DNA of 64,000 bases from Lepidonotus clava (GCA_936440205.1 OW387148.1:37359003-37423002); one strand, 5' to 3'. Counted from the stretch's first letter, positions 24,601-40,100 are shown. Notes: generated by a model not told the origin, from the letters alone. A program made the numbers and translations.

Positions 24601-27600
24601 CAAGTCTGCTAGTCACTCAAACTAGGACTGTGAACCAGCAACCATTTTAGGTGGGAATTCCCACCCAAATCCCAGCAGCATGCTTTGCAGCTGCTGGTTT
24701 ATGGCAGGTAGGACCATAAACCAGCCAGCAGACCAAGAACCATCAAAGGGATTACCCATGCTATCTATAGATGGTCAATTAAAGAATTCTTAGCAAATTT
24801 TAAGTGGCCAATAAAAGTCCTGGACTGTTATGGGTGTACAGACCCATTATGTAATAGCTAATCTGGGTCAGAACGGACTAAGGAACCAGTCAACTGTAGG
24901 TAGTCAGTGAGCAACCCATGAGCAGCTCACACCTGCATATGAATTAACTTTGATTGTAATGTCATTGGAAAAAGAAAAGGGAAAATCTTCATGTAGTAGG
25001 TGATATGTTCCGGTTTCTACCCTAGGGAGGGAGAGGTAAAGTAGTGCTAATCACCCTCTGAGGTACCAACTCAATTTCCATTCCCTGTATCTTCCCTGAG
25101 ATTTCCTTGTCCTGCGGCAATTTTCCCCTGTGTCATATCCAGCAAATTGTTTAAATTTAAAAGCCTCTGCATGCAGAAAAAATTTGGACAACCCAACAAC
25201 AAAAAGTCAAATCCCAAATATTTTGGGAATCAGGAATTTCTGAACTTAGCCAAATGAAATTCAATGTTTTTACCCTGTGTTTTGTCAAAATTTGCAAATT
25301 CCCTGTGTTTTTCTTGTCAGGGATTTTTTTACATTTTCCCTGTTTTCCCTGTGCTGTTGGTACCCCGCCTCTGTCAGTCAGCCCCAAGCAGTGTGGGAGT
25401 GGTAACAGCTAGGTGCCCCATCCCACCCCGGCCGTCCTAATCAGGTCCTAATTGGTTGCTTAGCACAAGGACACCCGCCCCAGGACAGATGGGATACGGC
25501 CGCCCTCTTAGCGGGGTAGGCAGATAACCTGCTGACGCGCCTCGGACTGTTACCACAGTATTACCGTAAAGTCCCAGTTAGACACGTCTGGGACAGACGG
25601 GATATGGCCGCCCTCTTAGCGGGGTAGGTAGATAACCTGCTGACGGGCCCCGGACTGTTACCACAGTATTATCGTAAAGCCCCGGTTAGACACGTCCGGG
25701 GTGGACGGGATATGGCCACCCTCTTAGCGGGGTAGGCAGATAACCTGCTGACGGGCCCCGGACTGTTACCACAGTATTATCGTAAAGCCCCGGTTAGACA
25801 CGTCCGGGGTGGACGGGATATGGCCACCCTCTTAGCGGGGTAGGCAGATAACCTGCTGACGGGCCTCGGACTCTTACCACAGTATTATTGTAAAGCCCCA
25901 GTTAGACACATCTTATAAACAAAACTACCCGTGGGTTCATGTTTTCGACCCCTAAACGGGATTTTGACTATTTTTGTTTTAAATGAGAGAAATGAGAGAT
26001 TCATGCTGGGAACAGGTAATCCTAGAAAAACATGAATTTGGAAATTCAAATAAAAGTGGGGGTGCGCCTATCTGTATGGGTCGACTTCTACACGGGATTT
26101 AAGGTAAAACCTTTACCTAGGGGGACATAAGGAGGAACATTATGGACCAAAGAAAGTGAAGTCAAGATACCCCCGCGGCCACTGCGGTACGCCGAGCTCT
26201 GCTGCCTCGTGTATTTTAGTGTTGTGAAACCCTTATTTCAGCGGCCACACTTTTTTTTTTTTTTTTTTTAAAGCTGCCAACTTGTTTCCGTTTGATTCCC
26301 TTTGGGCATTTTTTATAACCTTATATCAGAAACGCCAAAGTAGGTATTTAAGTTTGGAAAAGACACAAAATAAGGCCGCACCTCAAACACTAAGGCCTGA
26401 CATGCTCTCTATTTCTGAAGCTAACCCTTTTATGTAAGGCGCTTCTTTTATCAGGGGTTTTACAGCAATCACCTTGACTCGGGGTATCATCTAAAAAGAC
26501 CGAGTTACTTTTTGCTGTATTATCTAAGGTGATGAATATCAATTAAACACGATAATTCATTACCGTAAGATATATTCCTGGCTTCGTCCCCATGGTGCCA
26601 GATATAAATATGTGATTCTAAGGGAGGCCCGTGTGTAATAAAATCTATTCACGGATGCTGGCGAGCCGGGAGGGAATGATCTAGCTGTTTATAGTTGGTG
26701 ATTAGATACGAGTCATTGCTGAATTATTACTGTGACCATAACTGTTTTTAGAACTACAACGGGTTAGCTCTGGAGCGTTGTGGAACCGTTGAGTGATTAC
26801 GTGCATAGTCAGTGTATGTTGCCGTCTCTTTAATTTAATTTATTTCCTAAATATTCATATGTCACGAGGGACTTTTGATTACGTGTGCATATTTTTTCTC
26901 GGATTTTAGACCTCCAACCCCTAAGCCTGATATCAGTATCCAAATTATACAGGGACGTACGCATCCTTTCTAGACTGATTTTTACTTTCCACCCATTTAA
27001 TGCGTATTTAATTAATTAAAGGACCCAATGGGCATGAGAGTTATTGGGGAAAAAAAGAAGAGATTTAAGGTGGCTTTTACAGACGCAATTCGAAATTTGG
27101 ATTACCAAGGGAAAGTGATCTGTGTGCATATCCCAGGTAGCCCCCCCCCCCTCCCGCCCTTTTCCCCATCGCTTTTGAAAAGTCCAAAAAATGCCGGACA
27201 AAGCGGACACTGTAATGTCCAACAGGTATGCAGAAAACATGAGACAGATTGCAGCGGTAAATGAACTGAAAGTGTGGTATTTCACAAGCACTGCTCTCCT
27301 AAAGAAATTACATGTACGGAATACTATAAAGCCCTAGTACTTTAGGAACCCCTCGGGGACTTAAACAAGTTTGCTCCATAAAGCCCAAGCCCCACATCAG
27401 GGTACCAACTGAAATTCCATTTTCAAATTCCCTATCTTTTCCGGTCCCGCAGCAATTTTTTCCTGTGTCATATTCAGCAAGTTGTTCAAATTTTAAAGCC
27501 TTTGCATGCAGATAAAATTTGGACAACCCAACAACAAAAAGTTGATTCCCTACTATCTTGAGAATAAGGAATTTCATAACCTGGTCAAATGAAATTCCCC

Positions 27601-30600
27601 GTGTTTTCCCTGTGTTTTGGCAAAATTTGCAAATTCCCCGTGTTTTCCCTGTCAGAGATTTTATTTTGCCATTTTCCCTGTTTTTCCTGTGTAGTTGGGA
27701 CCTTGCCCTTGCCTGACTTACCATGAAGAAGAAGGGGTAGGCGTTGGGCCCCAGCTTCTTGATGAGTCGCTCCTGGAGGCGGCTGAGGGGCTTCTGCTGC
27801 TCCTTGACGGGCGGGTAGACCTGCTGCGAGGCCAGGAACAGGTCCTTGCGGAAGGTGAGGCCGAGGACGTCCAGGTCCTCCCGCCCATAGCGGAAGGCCG
27901 CCAACACGTGGGCGTACACCTTCCGGTCCTTGAGGTACTCCGGGTCCACCAACACCACGCCATCTGAAAGAGTAAGTGAGTGAGTGAGTGAGTGAGTGAG
28001 TGAGTGTTCCGTATTTTACGCCACACCGACAGCCAGGGTAATTTTCACGGCAAACACAAGTTGGGACGAATTCTGTCTTTGGTGATGGAATCTATGAGAT
28101 GAAGGTGACAGGATGGGCAAACAGCAGGGGATCAAAACCTAGAAATCATTTTTGCTGTACCTCATCCCATAGTAAACCAAGCACTAACCGGGAATTGAAC
28201 CCAAAGAACCACTTGGTCCATGCTGGGTCCCCACTATCGTGGCCTTATACTATCAGCAGGGGCTTCTGTGGGCCTATTCTTCCCTGGAACCCCCTTGGGG
28301 TCCATTTGTAACAGTGGGGGGGGGGGGGGGGGCGTGGTTAAGGGTTATACACGTGGGAGTACACCTTACAGTCCTTACAGTTTCTCAAGTTTCCCATGTT
28401 CCACGGAAAATCTTCCCTGATATGGTTTTGTCCATTCTTTTAAATCACAAAGTGTTCAAATTTCAAAGTGTCATCAAAGATGTAGTCAAGAAAATTCTAC
28501 TTTGTGAAAATGTTTCTCCGGGAAATCTCCTAAATCTTAATAATTACCTCTTTTTTCTTAAATATATCTTAAGAGTTAGAATATCTAGAAAGAAGGCAAA
28601 CATGATTCCCTGTGTTTCGGTCAAATTTTCAAATTTCCTGTGTTTTTCCTGACAGAGATTCTGTTGTTTTTGTGGCCATTTCCCAGTTTTTCCCGTGCTG
28701 TGGGGGCCCTATATTAACGACATGCCATCTAATAAGGGTGAATGGCAGAGGCTTTGGGGGCATTGTTTAGGGGAACAGACAGTCAATACAGAAATAATCT
28801 AAAACGAAAAACACAGAAAAGTTTTACTTTCCCATTTAATTAAACCGAGTTCGGCATAATTGATAAAATTGTCTTTAATAAATCAAATTCACCACCTGTG
28901 AGATTGCCAATTACCATATTCATATGAACCCCCAATTAACCAATAAGAGTCTTCTCATTGTCAAACTCCCTACATGCTACACGCCGGAAGTGCGAAGTGT
29001 GTGCGCGCGCGTGACCTGCGCAGTAGGCGCTGGCCCCCTGGTGGATTAGTGTGGGGTGAGTAGGCTGATTGGGGGATGAGCAGCTCGGATCAATGCCTGT
29101 TAATCCCCCGATAATCTCCCCACCTACCCCGAGCACGCCCCGCGCCACCCGAGGTCAGGGGGCCTTGGCAAGGGTCACCCTTGATTACCCTTGATTACCA
29201 ATTGTGACAGGAGTCGTATTGCAATTAAACACACAAACACATTTCTATGTGCAGGATTTTCATGGATTCCTCATCTATGGGCGACTCATCTATGAAATCT
29301 CCATGACATTATCTAATTTTGCAGTAGAAAAAAAAATCAAGCTTTCTAAACTTATGCAATTTTGTAAAAGTTCATCTTTAAAATACAAAATAATTCCTGT
29401 TAATAGAAAAATGAGAAAATTCCATGAATATTGGGTGGGGGATGTACTTTTTGTCAAAATTCCACGACCATTTTCATAATCCAGATATTCCACTCCAAGC
29501 TCTCTAACGAAAACATGTTATTGGATTCCCAACTTGGTACCTGTTCATTTACCTGTTCTTCATCCAACATTTCGGTTGATTTTTGTTAAATTTGTGGCAA
29601 AGGCATACATCTCATACTAATATGCTTTCCTAAATGGCAAAAAAAAAGATTGAACAAAAAAGGAAGGTCACTCACCGATAGGGTCTATGTGTGTTAGGTG
29701 GTCGATGAAATCTCTTTTTCCTAGATATACTGTGATCTGAAAAGTAAAAGGAAAAATACATGAATTTTAACAGTTACACCAGCTACAGACATCGGCATCA
29801 GCGATCAAATCTGATATATAGAAAGCTTTTAATGGTAAAACTCTATCAGAGATGGTCGCCCAGATTTTTGTTTCGATAAGATTGTCACTCTTACCAGTCC
29901 CATAAGTGTAATATTCCTTGGTTCACCCCTAACACATCCCTGCCTATAGTATGACACTTTTACAAACCCTCAGCTGCTGCCCTGCTCCAAAACTTTCTAT
30001 GTCAAAACCCGCTGTATATCAATTTAAAAATATCCTAAACTCCTTGCCCAAAACGTACTTGAATGTACAAAACGGTCAATTTAGCTCGTTCTAAGAGAGA
30101 TAAAAGTTAAATCACATAGAGATATAATGCACTGCTCTTCAGAACCATTACATAACTCGAATCAAACCTATAAAATAGCTAAAATTGCATCTTTTCATAA
30201 GAGGGATATCACTTTAAAGCCCCATACCCACGAGGGTGATCCGTGGTCCATCAATCGTGCTCTAGAGTGATCGCCCACAAATGTGGTATTTAGATGTGCA
30301 TGTTTTATCCGAATCACCGCATATATCGGCCGGTAGATCTATCTAAGAAGAAATTCTGCTAATGTTCGACTGCTTTATGGCGTTGGGCTTAAGGATATCG
30401 TTATTAGGAAACATTTATTACAGGTTATGATTTGATTAAAACTCTCTTATGCGACGGGCCACTGACGTTATGCAAATAACTGATAAGACAAGACAGCACC
30501 TATGTGTTATCTATAGGGGAAATTCATCTCTAGGGGGATATATCTGACTCGCGAAACAGCCGTTTACCGGTGATTATTTCGAATCATATCACATAATGTG

Positions 30601-33600
30601 TTAAATGTAATGGTGATTTTTCACTTCTCCCATGGGCATGTTATACATTTATCGCGTAAAATGTAAGGTTGTATATTGCAGGGAAGGGTGAGACTGAGCT
30701 AAGAATATTTTCTCATGGGTTATTAGTGCATATTTATAAATGTGTTTCTTCAACATTTACATTTCAGGTAGAAATGCGTGCCAATGATTCGCCTCGCCAA
30801 CTATTTGTTTAGTTCAGTCTTTGTTAACAGCCATACGAATGTTAAAAACGCCCCTCCTGCTATTTCATTTCCGTTCGTAGTCATTTCTCGGTCACACGTA
30901 AAAAATCCCATTTCCCTTCTTCAAATTAGGACTTTTTCCTGTTCAAAGGGGAAACTGACCCAGACTCCTGCTTACAGTACCAGGTATACGACTCATATTT
31001 CAGTACACATGTACCGAGGAGTCAGGGTGGAGGAAACCAACGTTAAAGATTAAAGAAAATCAGATTTTTTTCCAAATGTAATCATAAAAGTAACTATAAA
31101 TCTTGAATCCAACAAGGGACCTCCTACGCACATTTAGCTTAAAAAAAAAAAAAAATCCCGCCCACCCCACCCCTTTGGGCTGTACGCCTAGGATATGATA
31201 TATACAGGAACATACGCACACTTAAAAACAGATTCATATCCCCCACCCCTACGTGAGTACGTACCTAATGGAAGGCCGGTAAAAATCTTAAAACTCACGT
31301 CCTTGTGCAGCATACACATTGAACTTATTTTCCAGTAATAAGTATAGATATTATTTGTTTCTTGGGTTAACGTCCGGCCAACCGTTCAGGGTTCTTTCCA
31401 GACTGCACAAGGTAATGTTTTTCAGCTAGTTTTATGTCAAATGGATAGTGACAGCATCTTTGAGATTAGTTGCCTTTTTGTAGCAGTGGGACCCAATGCC
31501 CTCTTTATAGTGCTACCACACTGAGATATCATGTCATAGGCCCACACAATATCCCAACCAGTAACATTATACTGACACCGGGCCGACCAGTCATGTTTCG
31601 TGGTTCTTACTTTATACCCATATGGATAAAATATCTAAATAAAAAAAAATGGAGGTGGGCTTTGGGATATACAATTCACCACGGGGCCAACAGCAGCCAG
31701 GTGGTGAATGGATATCACCAAAAAAAGGCCCCAATCCAATACCAGCGTAGACAGAAGCCGACAAACGCACGTCCGGAGACGGCGCACACGGGAATCAGCG
31801 GTCCCCGGATTGTTTCGGGGGGGGGGGGGGGGGGGGGGCTAATGGGTTGTCATGGCAACAGGCTGACCTGATCAGCGTCCCATCAGCGTCCCTCACTCAG
31901 GTGGGTACGGGACGAGGAGGTGGGGATGGGGGTGAGGGTGGGCAGACAATGTGCTGTTATAGTCTGAATACAGCAGTGGTATTAAATACCAATGCCGGCA
32001 GGACGGAAAATGGCCAGAGTTTATATAATTCAAACCTGGTTGATATATTGTGTTTATTTTAAACACCGATGTCAAGTCGGCCATGTGAGCTGATGGTCCA
32101 ACCACTGACACACACCATGCAGCCCGTTGTCGGGGTCTGAAGATGGGGTGCTCGAGTGAAGGGTGCCCACGATTTTCTAGAAATCAATTTTCTCTACCAC
32201 GGATAACTTATTTACTGTATTTTAGGCTTATTTACTGTATTTGTGGCATACTTTTGACTGATTTTGTAAACAAAAACTCTGGAAAAACTATAGAAAATTT
32301 ACCAATATTTGCTTTATATCTTTCTGAAATGAATTAATTTTCAAGCTAACTTATTAAATACACATAGATACGAAATGGAAAAATAGCCATTGAAGTTGAC
32401 CACGTGCACAGGTTATGCCATGATTATTGAAAATTCCTATACTTGAGCCTTGCAACTTGTCTACATATTTCCCAGAATGCACCTTGATTAGGGCTAATCT
32501 GCATGTCAGCTACAATAAATAAGCTATCCGGTGTGGGGAGAATCTATGAGCTGTGTAGGAGACGTTTGGACTATTGAAGACCTATTGGCCGACCCTGTAT
32601 TCCTTTCAATCGAAACCCTTCACAGAGTTTCTCACCCATCACATAACTTTGTCTGGAACTCCATAATACTGAATACATTGTGCTGCCACAAGAATCAAAA
32701 CAAAGAGATTTCTATTTAACAAATTGATAAAATTCTCTCAGTGCAAAGGCGGATTTACCAACACTTAAATTTGGTTTAACTTTTTTGAACATTGGATACA
32801 AAATAAACTGGTTTTAAGCTGGGATAAGGATATCCATTTCTCACGGCAGCCCCACCAAGGAAACTCCCTAAAAACTCGTCTGGTGTAATTAATATCTCTT
32901 ACGACAGTGAACGGATTGAACGGACTAAAAACCAAATTCCGAATTTGTTATCAGCAGTCCTAAAAGATTAACCATTAAGTGTAAACAGGATCCTTGAATA
33001 GTTGCTGCTTGTGAACGTTTGTCTTTTTCTCCTATCACTGCTACCAGATAGGGTGATTATACCAGTTTTAATTTTGAATTGTCTTAAAGCCACAGTATTG
33101 CCCATGAAAAGGACATGATTTGCTACGTTGTAATTCCCATACCTTGATGCCAAATTTGTTACGTGACCAATAACGTTGCAGGATTACATTCTAACGTTGC
33201 AAAACACATTGCCGGCCCTGACATCACTAGGCTTAGGGGTGGGGCCCTTGACCTTAGCAATACACAGACGAAACTGTGGCTTTAAAATTATTTGAATGTA
33301 GATATACAATTTGGAATCTCCATGTTTGACAGGATATATTACCTTGCTAACCACCATGAACATTTGACCTATCCTACTGCCTTGCGTTTTTGTTTCAAAG
33401 AGTACTTTTAATCTGTTGCATAATTATGGTGAAGAGACGGGCAGTGAAACTTGTGTCATATTAGTACAAGAAGAGATATATCGTAAAAAACGCACCTAAC
33501 AACTTAGTTCCTGATTATAGAAGATGTACAAATCTTGCATCATCTTAGAAGCAATCGTAGGGTGGAAAATATTTGTCAGAAAAAGAGCCCACTGTATACG

Positions 33601-36600
33601 CATGCTTTCCCTGAGTTAGGGTTAATGGAAAATTCTGTATCCTCAGGTAGAATATGTGAATTAGTTTAATATGGCATAAAACTTGCAGGAAAGTAATTTT
33701 GAAAATTACTATTTTAAGTAATTATGTGGAAAAGACATATCATATATTATATCCAGGTTTTCGGGTATACAGTTTCGACAACTTAAATACCAGGTGCGTA
33801 AAGACAAATAAATTCTCAATTTATAACACTGATTATGAACCTACACGTGTTCCCACTCCACAAACAGGAGTGGTCTCTACTTGCTAACTGACCATTTATA
33901 ACCCTAAACATACGGCTGTATTATTGGTCATTTATAAACCAGGATATATGGCTACACTCGAGTAGCCGTGGACGTCGACGTCGTTTATAACCCTGAGCAC
34001 ATTGCCCCTCACTCCTCACGACGTCAGGGGTGACGTCACGGCGCGTGTTTCCATGGTAACGCGGTGACGTCACTGACATTCCGTCATCTATCACCCCTCT
34101 CCGCCACCTCTGGTAAACGTCAAGACACCACTACCAGGCCCAGACCGGGGCTTTTTCCTTCTTGGCATTGAATCAATGGATTCTGAGAAGCTCTTTCACG
34201 GGATAGTCCTGTACAACAGGGTCGGTTTGCAGCTCACGCTTCAAACTAAACTTTTTAGGCCTATTTCAGACTATTGTTTTAGAAAATTTAGTCTCGGACA
34301 CTAAATTGAAGGCATTGGTTTGTCTCACTGTACATGAATGTGCATTTTCAAATAAGATTTAATTTCGGTCCCTTTTAAGACCTCTTGGTGGAAATCTGTT
34401 TAATTTCCTATTCAAATCGGTCCTGTCGCCTCCCACTTTGGACTTATTTTAAAACCCTGTCCCTGCCACCCACGCCTCAGCATGTTGCCTGTCGAATTCA
34501 AGAGATTGCCATGGCGCCCTGTTCAGGAGGCTCCGAGTCTCCACTCAGATGTTAAAGCCTTTGCATACAGAAAAAAAAGGACAATGCAACAACTAGAGGT
34601 CAAATCCCTAATATTTTGAGAATCGGAAATTGCAGAAACTGGCCAAACGAGATTTCCTGTGTTTTCTTTGTCAGGGATATAAATTATATATATTTGTTTT
34701 TTCCCTTTCTTTCTTTTCTTTTCTTTTGTTGCCAATTTCCCCGTTTTCCCTGTGCAATGGGACCATGGGAGACAGACCAGATTCTTATATTCATGGTATC
34801 ACTACACGTATATATTTCCTTTATAAACATTCAGCATGTACAAATGCATGTACCTTTTCTATCTAAGCTTTCCGCATGTACTATTCATCAGGTAGACCCA
34901 CTAAGGCCCCCCCCCTCCCCGTGCCCAGCCTGCCACCCGTCTTGTCACATCCATTAACCAACACAGGGCCGGGCGGGCGGCAAACGTCGGCGGAGGGCAC
35001 AAGACCCCTAAGACCAACACAGAGACGGAATTATTTATGTATTTCTTGGATCCGACACGGAACATGAGCACCTAGCAACAAGAGAGAACTCAACAACTGT
35101 ATATTTAAGAAGCATCAAGCTGGGATGCAAGTCAGGAACGACGATAGAATACCCTAGGATTCTTAGTCCAATTTCGAGGCGGAGGCAACTGGGCCCTCAG
35201 GTTTTTGTGAAGGACTCCCATGAGTCAGAGTCTGGCCTGGGTGTCCTGTGGCCATTTCAATATGTCCATATTCAACATTCCAGGGGGAGACACCCCCAGA
35301 ACAATCGGCAGTAGGTACTTCCTCAATCAGTATGTCTGAAAAATGTAAATGACCTACTGGAAGGCTGCTGATTGTCCTGCCTGGTTAATTTAAATATTAT
35401 GTACATACTGATTTAATGCTGATCAACCACTGAATTCCTACTTATGTCTACTGATTTACTACTGAAATGCTGCTGCAACCCCCCTACTGGTTCTGTACTG
35501 ACAACATACTGAGTTTCTACTGCACTTTGTTCCGGGTATATCGAATTAGTTGGACCTAGTCGGACAGTGTGGCCGGCCTGTTAAAACATACAGGCCCAAG
35601 GGCTGTGCCAGGCCAGCAGGGTTCAGGAGGTGGGAACTACAGTCGGCCATCGGCCTTATCTCCGCCCATACATCCCTGATTATAGATGGTCACCATACGG
35701 AACATGTATACCGCCTGTCTGTATACAGCCAGTACAGCCAATTAGAGACACCGGAACTATATGGGTTATGGCCGGAACTAGAATGTTAAGCAACTCAAAA
35801 ATATTACAAATGTTATGAAAAACACATAGAGAATTTGATGTCAAAGGCCTTGGGATCGTTGTTGTCAAAAGGGCCGAAAGACACTTTTGCCTTTTAATAG
35901 TTTATCAATCGTCAGTTCACAAAGAAAATATGGATATGAAATTCGAATTCTTTACATCATTATTACATTTTACCACTGGCGGTCCCATTTAACTCATGTT
36001 ATCAAAAGCGGCATGCCACTTTTGTAGCAGTGACACACCTCAATGGATACAACTCGTCTCATCTCATTCAGCTTCAAAGGTACATTATTCATAATCACAA
36101 GGCTGCATATAACAGCAGGCCTTCCTGCATATCAAAAGAAGACATATTTCTGAGACGTGTATTCGCGAATCAGACTCTGCGAGCCGAGTGAACGGCAATG
36201 ATTTACAATTAAGACGACCTGCACGTAGAATCAGGTTCCCAGAGTCACATTATGGGCAATTAAAGTTGGTAAAAAAAGGTCAAATTATCCTAATCTTGAA
36301 TTCACAGATTCATCTTCTGCGGCATAAAATTCCTGCGCTGCCGGTAAAAAGGGCTAATTGCGGGTTTGGACTGCACCGTGCACCAAAACTGCCAACATGA
36401 CTCAAATTGTCACGAATGGGCTCCAACTGTGTGCTGAGGTGGCAGTGCATAATTTACTTTCCTATTTTGATTGTTTGTTTGTTAGGGTAGTTTAATGTCC
36501 GGCCAACCGTTCAGGGTTCTTTCCAGACTGCTCAAGGTAATGCTGTGGGTGATTGTACCTATGATTTGATTTAGGAGAAACCAACCACCTGGTGTGATAC

Positions 36601-37098
36601 CCTACTCTATATGAAGATTGGCAAAGGTCTTTTATGTGCAATGTCCCATAGAAAGGGCACCACACATCCGGCCTTTGATGACCCTGTTGGGGGCATAGGG
36701 CGAATCATATATACATCTATGATTTCTATACGCAATGATCACATCAGCAGTAAGGAGCCTCAAGTTCATTTTCCTAACCCTATCAATGCTTGTAGTTAGG
36801 CCCAGTATACAGCTGTCTATCTCGAAGGTATGGGTACGTACTACAAGAATACCCGCGGGGGCGTCAGAGGGTGGGTGTACAACCCACTGGGTATCGTCAC
36901 GAACCGAGGTCATCCCCTAAGGTTCTTCCTTATTTTATCACCCAAAGAATTTTAAATTTTCGTTCAAAACAATGAGCATGAGCAGCGATACGTACAGCAT
37001 AGCATTGCGCACTACCTTTTATATACATCTCTCGTCGGCTGTCGGGGTGATAAATGTATATGAATATGAATAGTTATACATTCATATTATACATTTAT

Positions 37099-37141
<43 letters not shown>

Positions 37142-40100
37142 TATTACATTACATATATATCTAAATGTATACCTATGTCTATCTCTCTCTCTCTATATAT
37201 ATGGCAATAACCGTCATTGCCACTATTGTACAGTGAATTCCCTTCTATCCGAGGCCATAATGGGCAGAACATTGGCCTGCAGGTGTTGCCATGACAACAG
37301 CGGACCCTGGAGGTGCCTCCAGTGGGGAGGCAATATGGCAACAGCAGGATGGAGCGGCCTTGTCATCTCGGTTTTCATTGGCTCTTTATTTTCTCCAGCT
37401 ACTTAAGGCTAAAAGGAACAGAGGTTTTTCTTCACTCGGGAAGTAAGCTGTTATGTTCCATATTCATATGAACATCTTCGTTCCTGTTCGGGTTGCTCGG
37501 CTTTTGTTTGTTTGTAATTAGCTCGCTGTGTTCAGTAATAGAAGAAAACTCAAGGTTAGGTAATACCTAATCTTCTTTGGAGTGTGGACTACCCTCTGAT
37601 TAAAAGAGAAACCAGCACCTGACACATACTGTTATGTACATCCAGGGCCCCGGGCATACAAGGGAGGTGTAGGGAATGCTTTATAGAGCACCGACACTAT
37701 ATATACCCTGTGATACACTGTATGCACTGGTGACGTATATAGCAGGGCATTTACTGTTTTGGAGCTTTTCATTCAAGACCTTTTAAGGTAATTATGCTTA
37801 ACAAATTTAAGACCTTTTCTTCTTAGTGTAAATCGCTATGCAAATTTTAAAAATTTGGCAAAGATGTGTTCAGAATTTACTTATTTTTCTGAGAAAACTA
37901 GAAAAGTTTTTCTGGAACATAGTAATCTATGGCCTTATTACTAATATTGGCCAAATCTAAAACTTGTTAATGCCTTAAATTCAGAAAAGGATCTACATAG
38001 GATCCTTTAATACCTTTAAAGGCATTTGAGCCCCCTTGAATATTATACATTTACTTTTGGTACTAGACACCTTCATTCTAAAGAACCCTTCTCAACTCAT
38101 TTAATTATTTCTATATTCCCAGAAAACTCTACAGGGGATTTCTGTGCAGCCTTTCAGTTTACTATCCGCTGGTTCTTAGGGACTCTAATGCTGCGACAGG
38201 CATTCAGACAATCAGCTGCCAGTACCAGCGAAGTCCTGTCAGGTTTACAGAGTTCACCGGAAGGAAGTGCTCTGCCCCCCACCAGGGTGCGCTGTGTAGC
38301 CGACAGGTGGCGCTAGGGGCGTCAGGGGCGGCGTCCCCCTAGACTGTGGCCAGGTGGCAGCACCATATCCCATATAGGGATTGTTCAACACTAACACATG
38401 AACACTAGTGAGGGCTGACCAATCATATCGCTCGCTGAGAAAGAGGCAACAAGGTCAATAGTGGTAACTTTGGATGAATGCATCCATTGTTGCGGTAGCC
38501 GTCACCCTGCGAAGACCCCCCCACGTTCACCCGTCCCCCTAGACTGTAGTTACGTCCAAGTTTGCTAGGCGTTTAAACTAGGACTGTTAACCAGCAACCA
38601 TTTTAGGTGGGAATCTCCACCTAAATCCCAGCATGCTTTGCAGCTGCTGGTTTATGGCAGGGAGGACCATAAACCAGCCAGCACCCAAACAACCATCGAA
38701 GGGGTTCCCCATGCCATTTCTAGAGGGCCAATAAAATAATTCCTTGCAAATTTTAAGTAGACACTAGTAGCCATGGGCTCTTGTGGGAGGAAGAACCTAT
38801 CATGCAAGAGGTACCTAGGTCAGGAAAGGACTAGCGTCTCCCCCGCGTCCCCCCGGCGTCTCCAGGGACGCCGTAAAGGCTGCCGGGACTGCACTTAACC
38901 TTAAAGGTCTCTGTCGCCAATAGCATTCTCTTTTCGCAGTTTTTGCTAAGCAGTGTCTGTGATAAAGGCCATTTCCTATGCATATGTGATTGAAAATTGT
39001 ATCAAATTCTTTATACGAAGAGAATCATGTCCTGTTTAACGCGTGCTATTGTCAACAGAAAGCAAAGTAAGTTTCGCTTCTGTGTGGCAAACAAGCATCT
39101 TCTAGCTCCCATTGTATCAGTCATAACAAGGGCAGACATAAGAACTGGTTAACTATAGAAACCTATGCAGAGATGCCACTCTATGAACATGGAAAATCCG
39201 GAAATCTTAAATTGACATTCCGGTTTTTAAGAAGAACAGTTTAAAAGGAAGAGAATCTCATGGTGCAAACATCCATACATTAAACTAGACTTCGTAGGAA
39301 CGCTACCCGTAACCTGAAAAACAATGTAGATGTTTTCCCTTAAAATTGATAACTTTTGAAAAATCATGGTACAGCGAAAAATCTGGAAATCCGGAAAAAA
39401 AAGAGAAGGAAAACGGCATCTCTGCCTATGGGAATCTGGAGAGGAGACAACTCCAGGTCCGACCCCATCCACCGCCAGAAAAGGGGCATCTCATTTTGGA
39501 CACTGCTGACTAATACAACGGACATACACACTGTCACACTGTGACAAACTAAGTTTCTTGATTGGGGGTACCAACATTCATAAAGTTGCAGATTTATGGA
39601 GATAAATATTTCTTACGATTGAAACCGGACACTCTGTTTTGCCCTTAATAATTTTCAAGCTTATATTTCAATGAGAAGACACTGTGCATACTTGTAAGAG
39701 TTTGATTGAATTAAATGTGTCGAGCTTACGGAGTAAACATTGATTAGGACGTACTTTTAATGGCACTAGCAGTTAATACAAAATATACAGATTGCCCCTT
39801 AGTGGGCCCATAACATTACCTATTCCAATATAGCCAACACTCTGAAATACGTAAATGGTACTCACCTTTGAATTTGGGCTACTTTTCTTGAAAACTCTGA
39901 AAAGAGAAAAAATAAATTTATAGTGACACCGATCAACAAAGCTGTCAGAGGAAACTATCAGATATATTTCAAAGCAGCAGATTGTTGTGTTGCAGCATCT
40001 ACTGGTTCAAAGAAACAATCACGAAGGGAGCCAACAGTAACACTGTGCATTACTTTTCGCGCTATATGTACATTTTTCGCACACTGAAAGTGCAGCCCTA

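Noticed and set aside
27308-27958. 216-residue open frame starting inside exon 4
   Set aside because: Only the first 80 residues are arrestin. The rest is read-through of the splice donor into a MITE, and the donor gtaagt at 27721 is strong.
37742-38035. Further copy of the hAT-like CAGGGTG MITE
   Set aside because: It shares TTTTCATTCAAGACCTTTT-like words, but the ends are too diverged to call.
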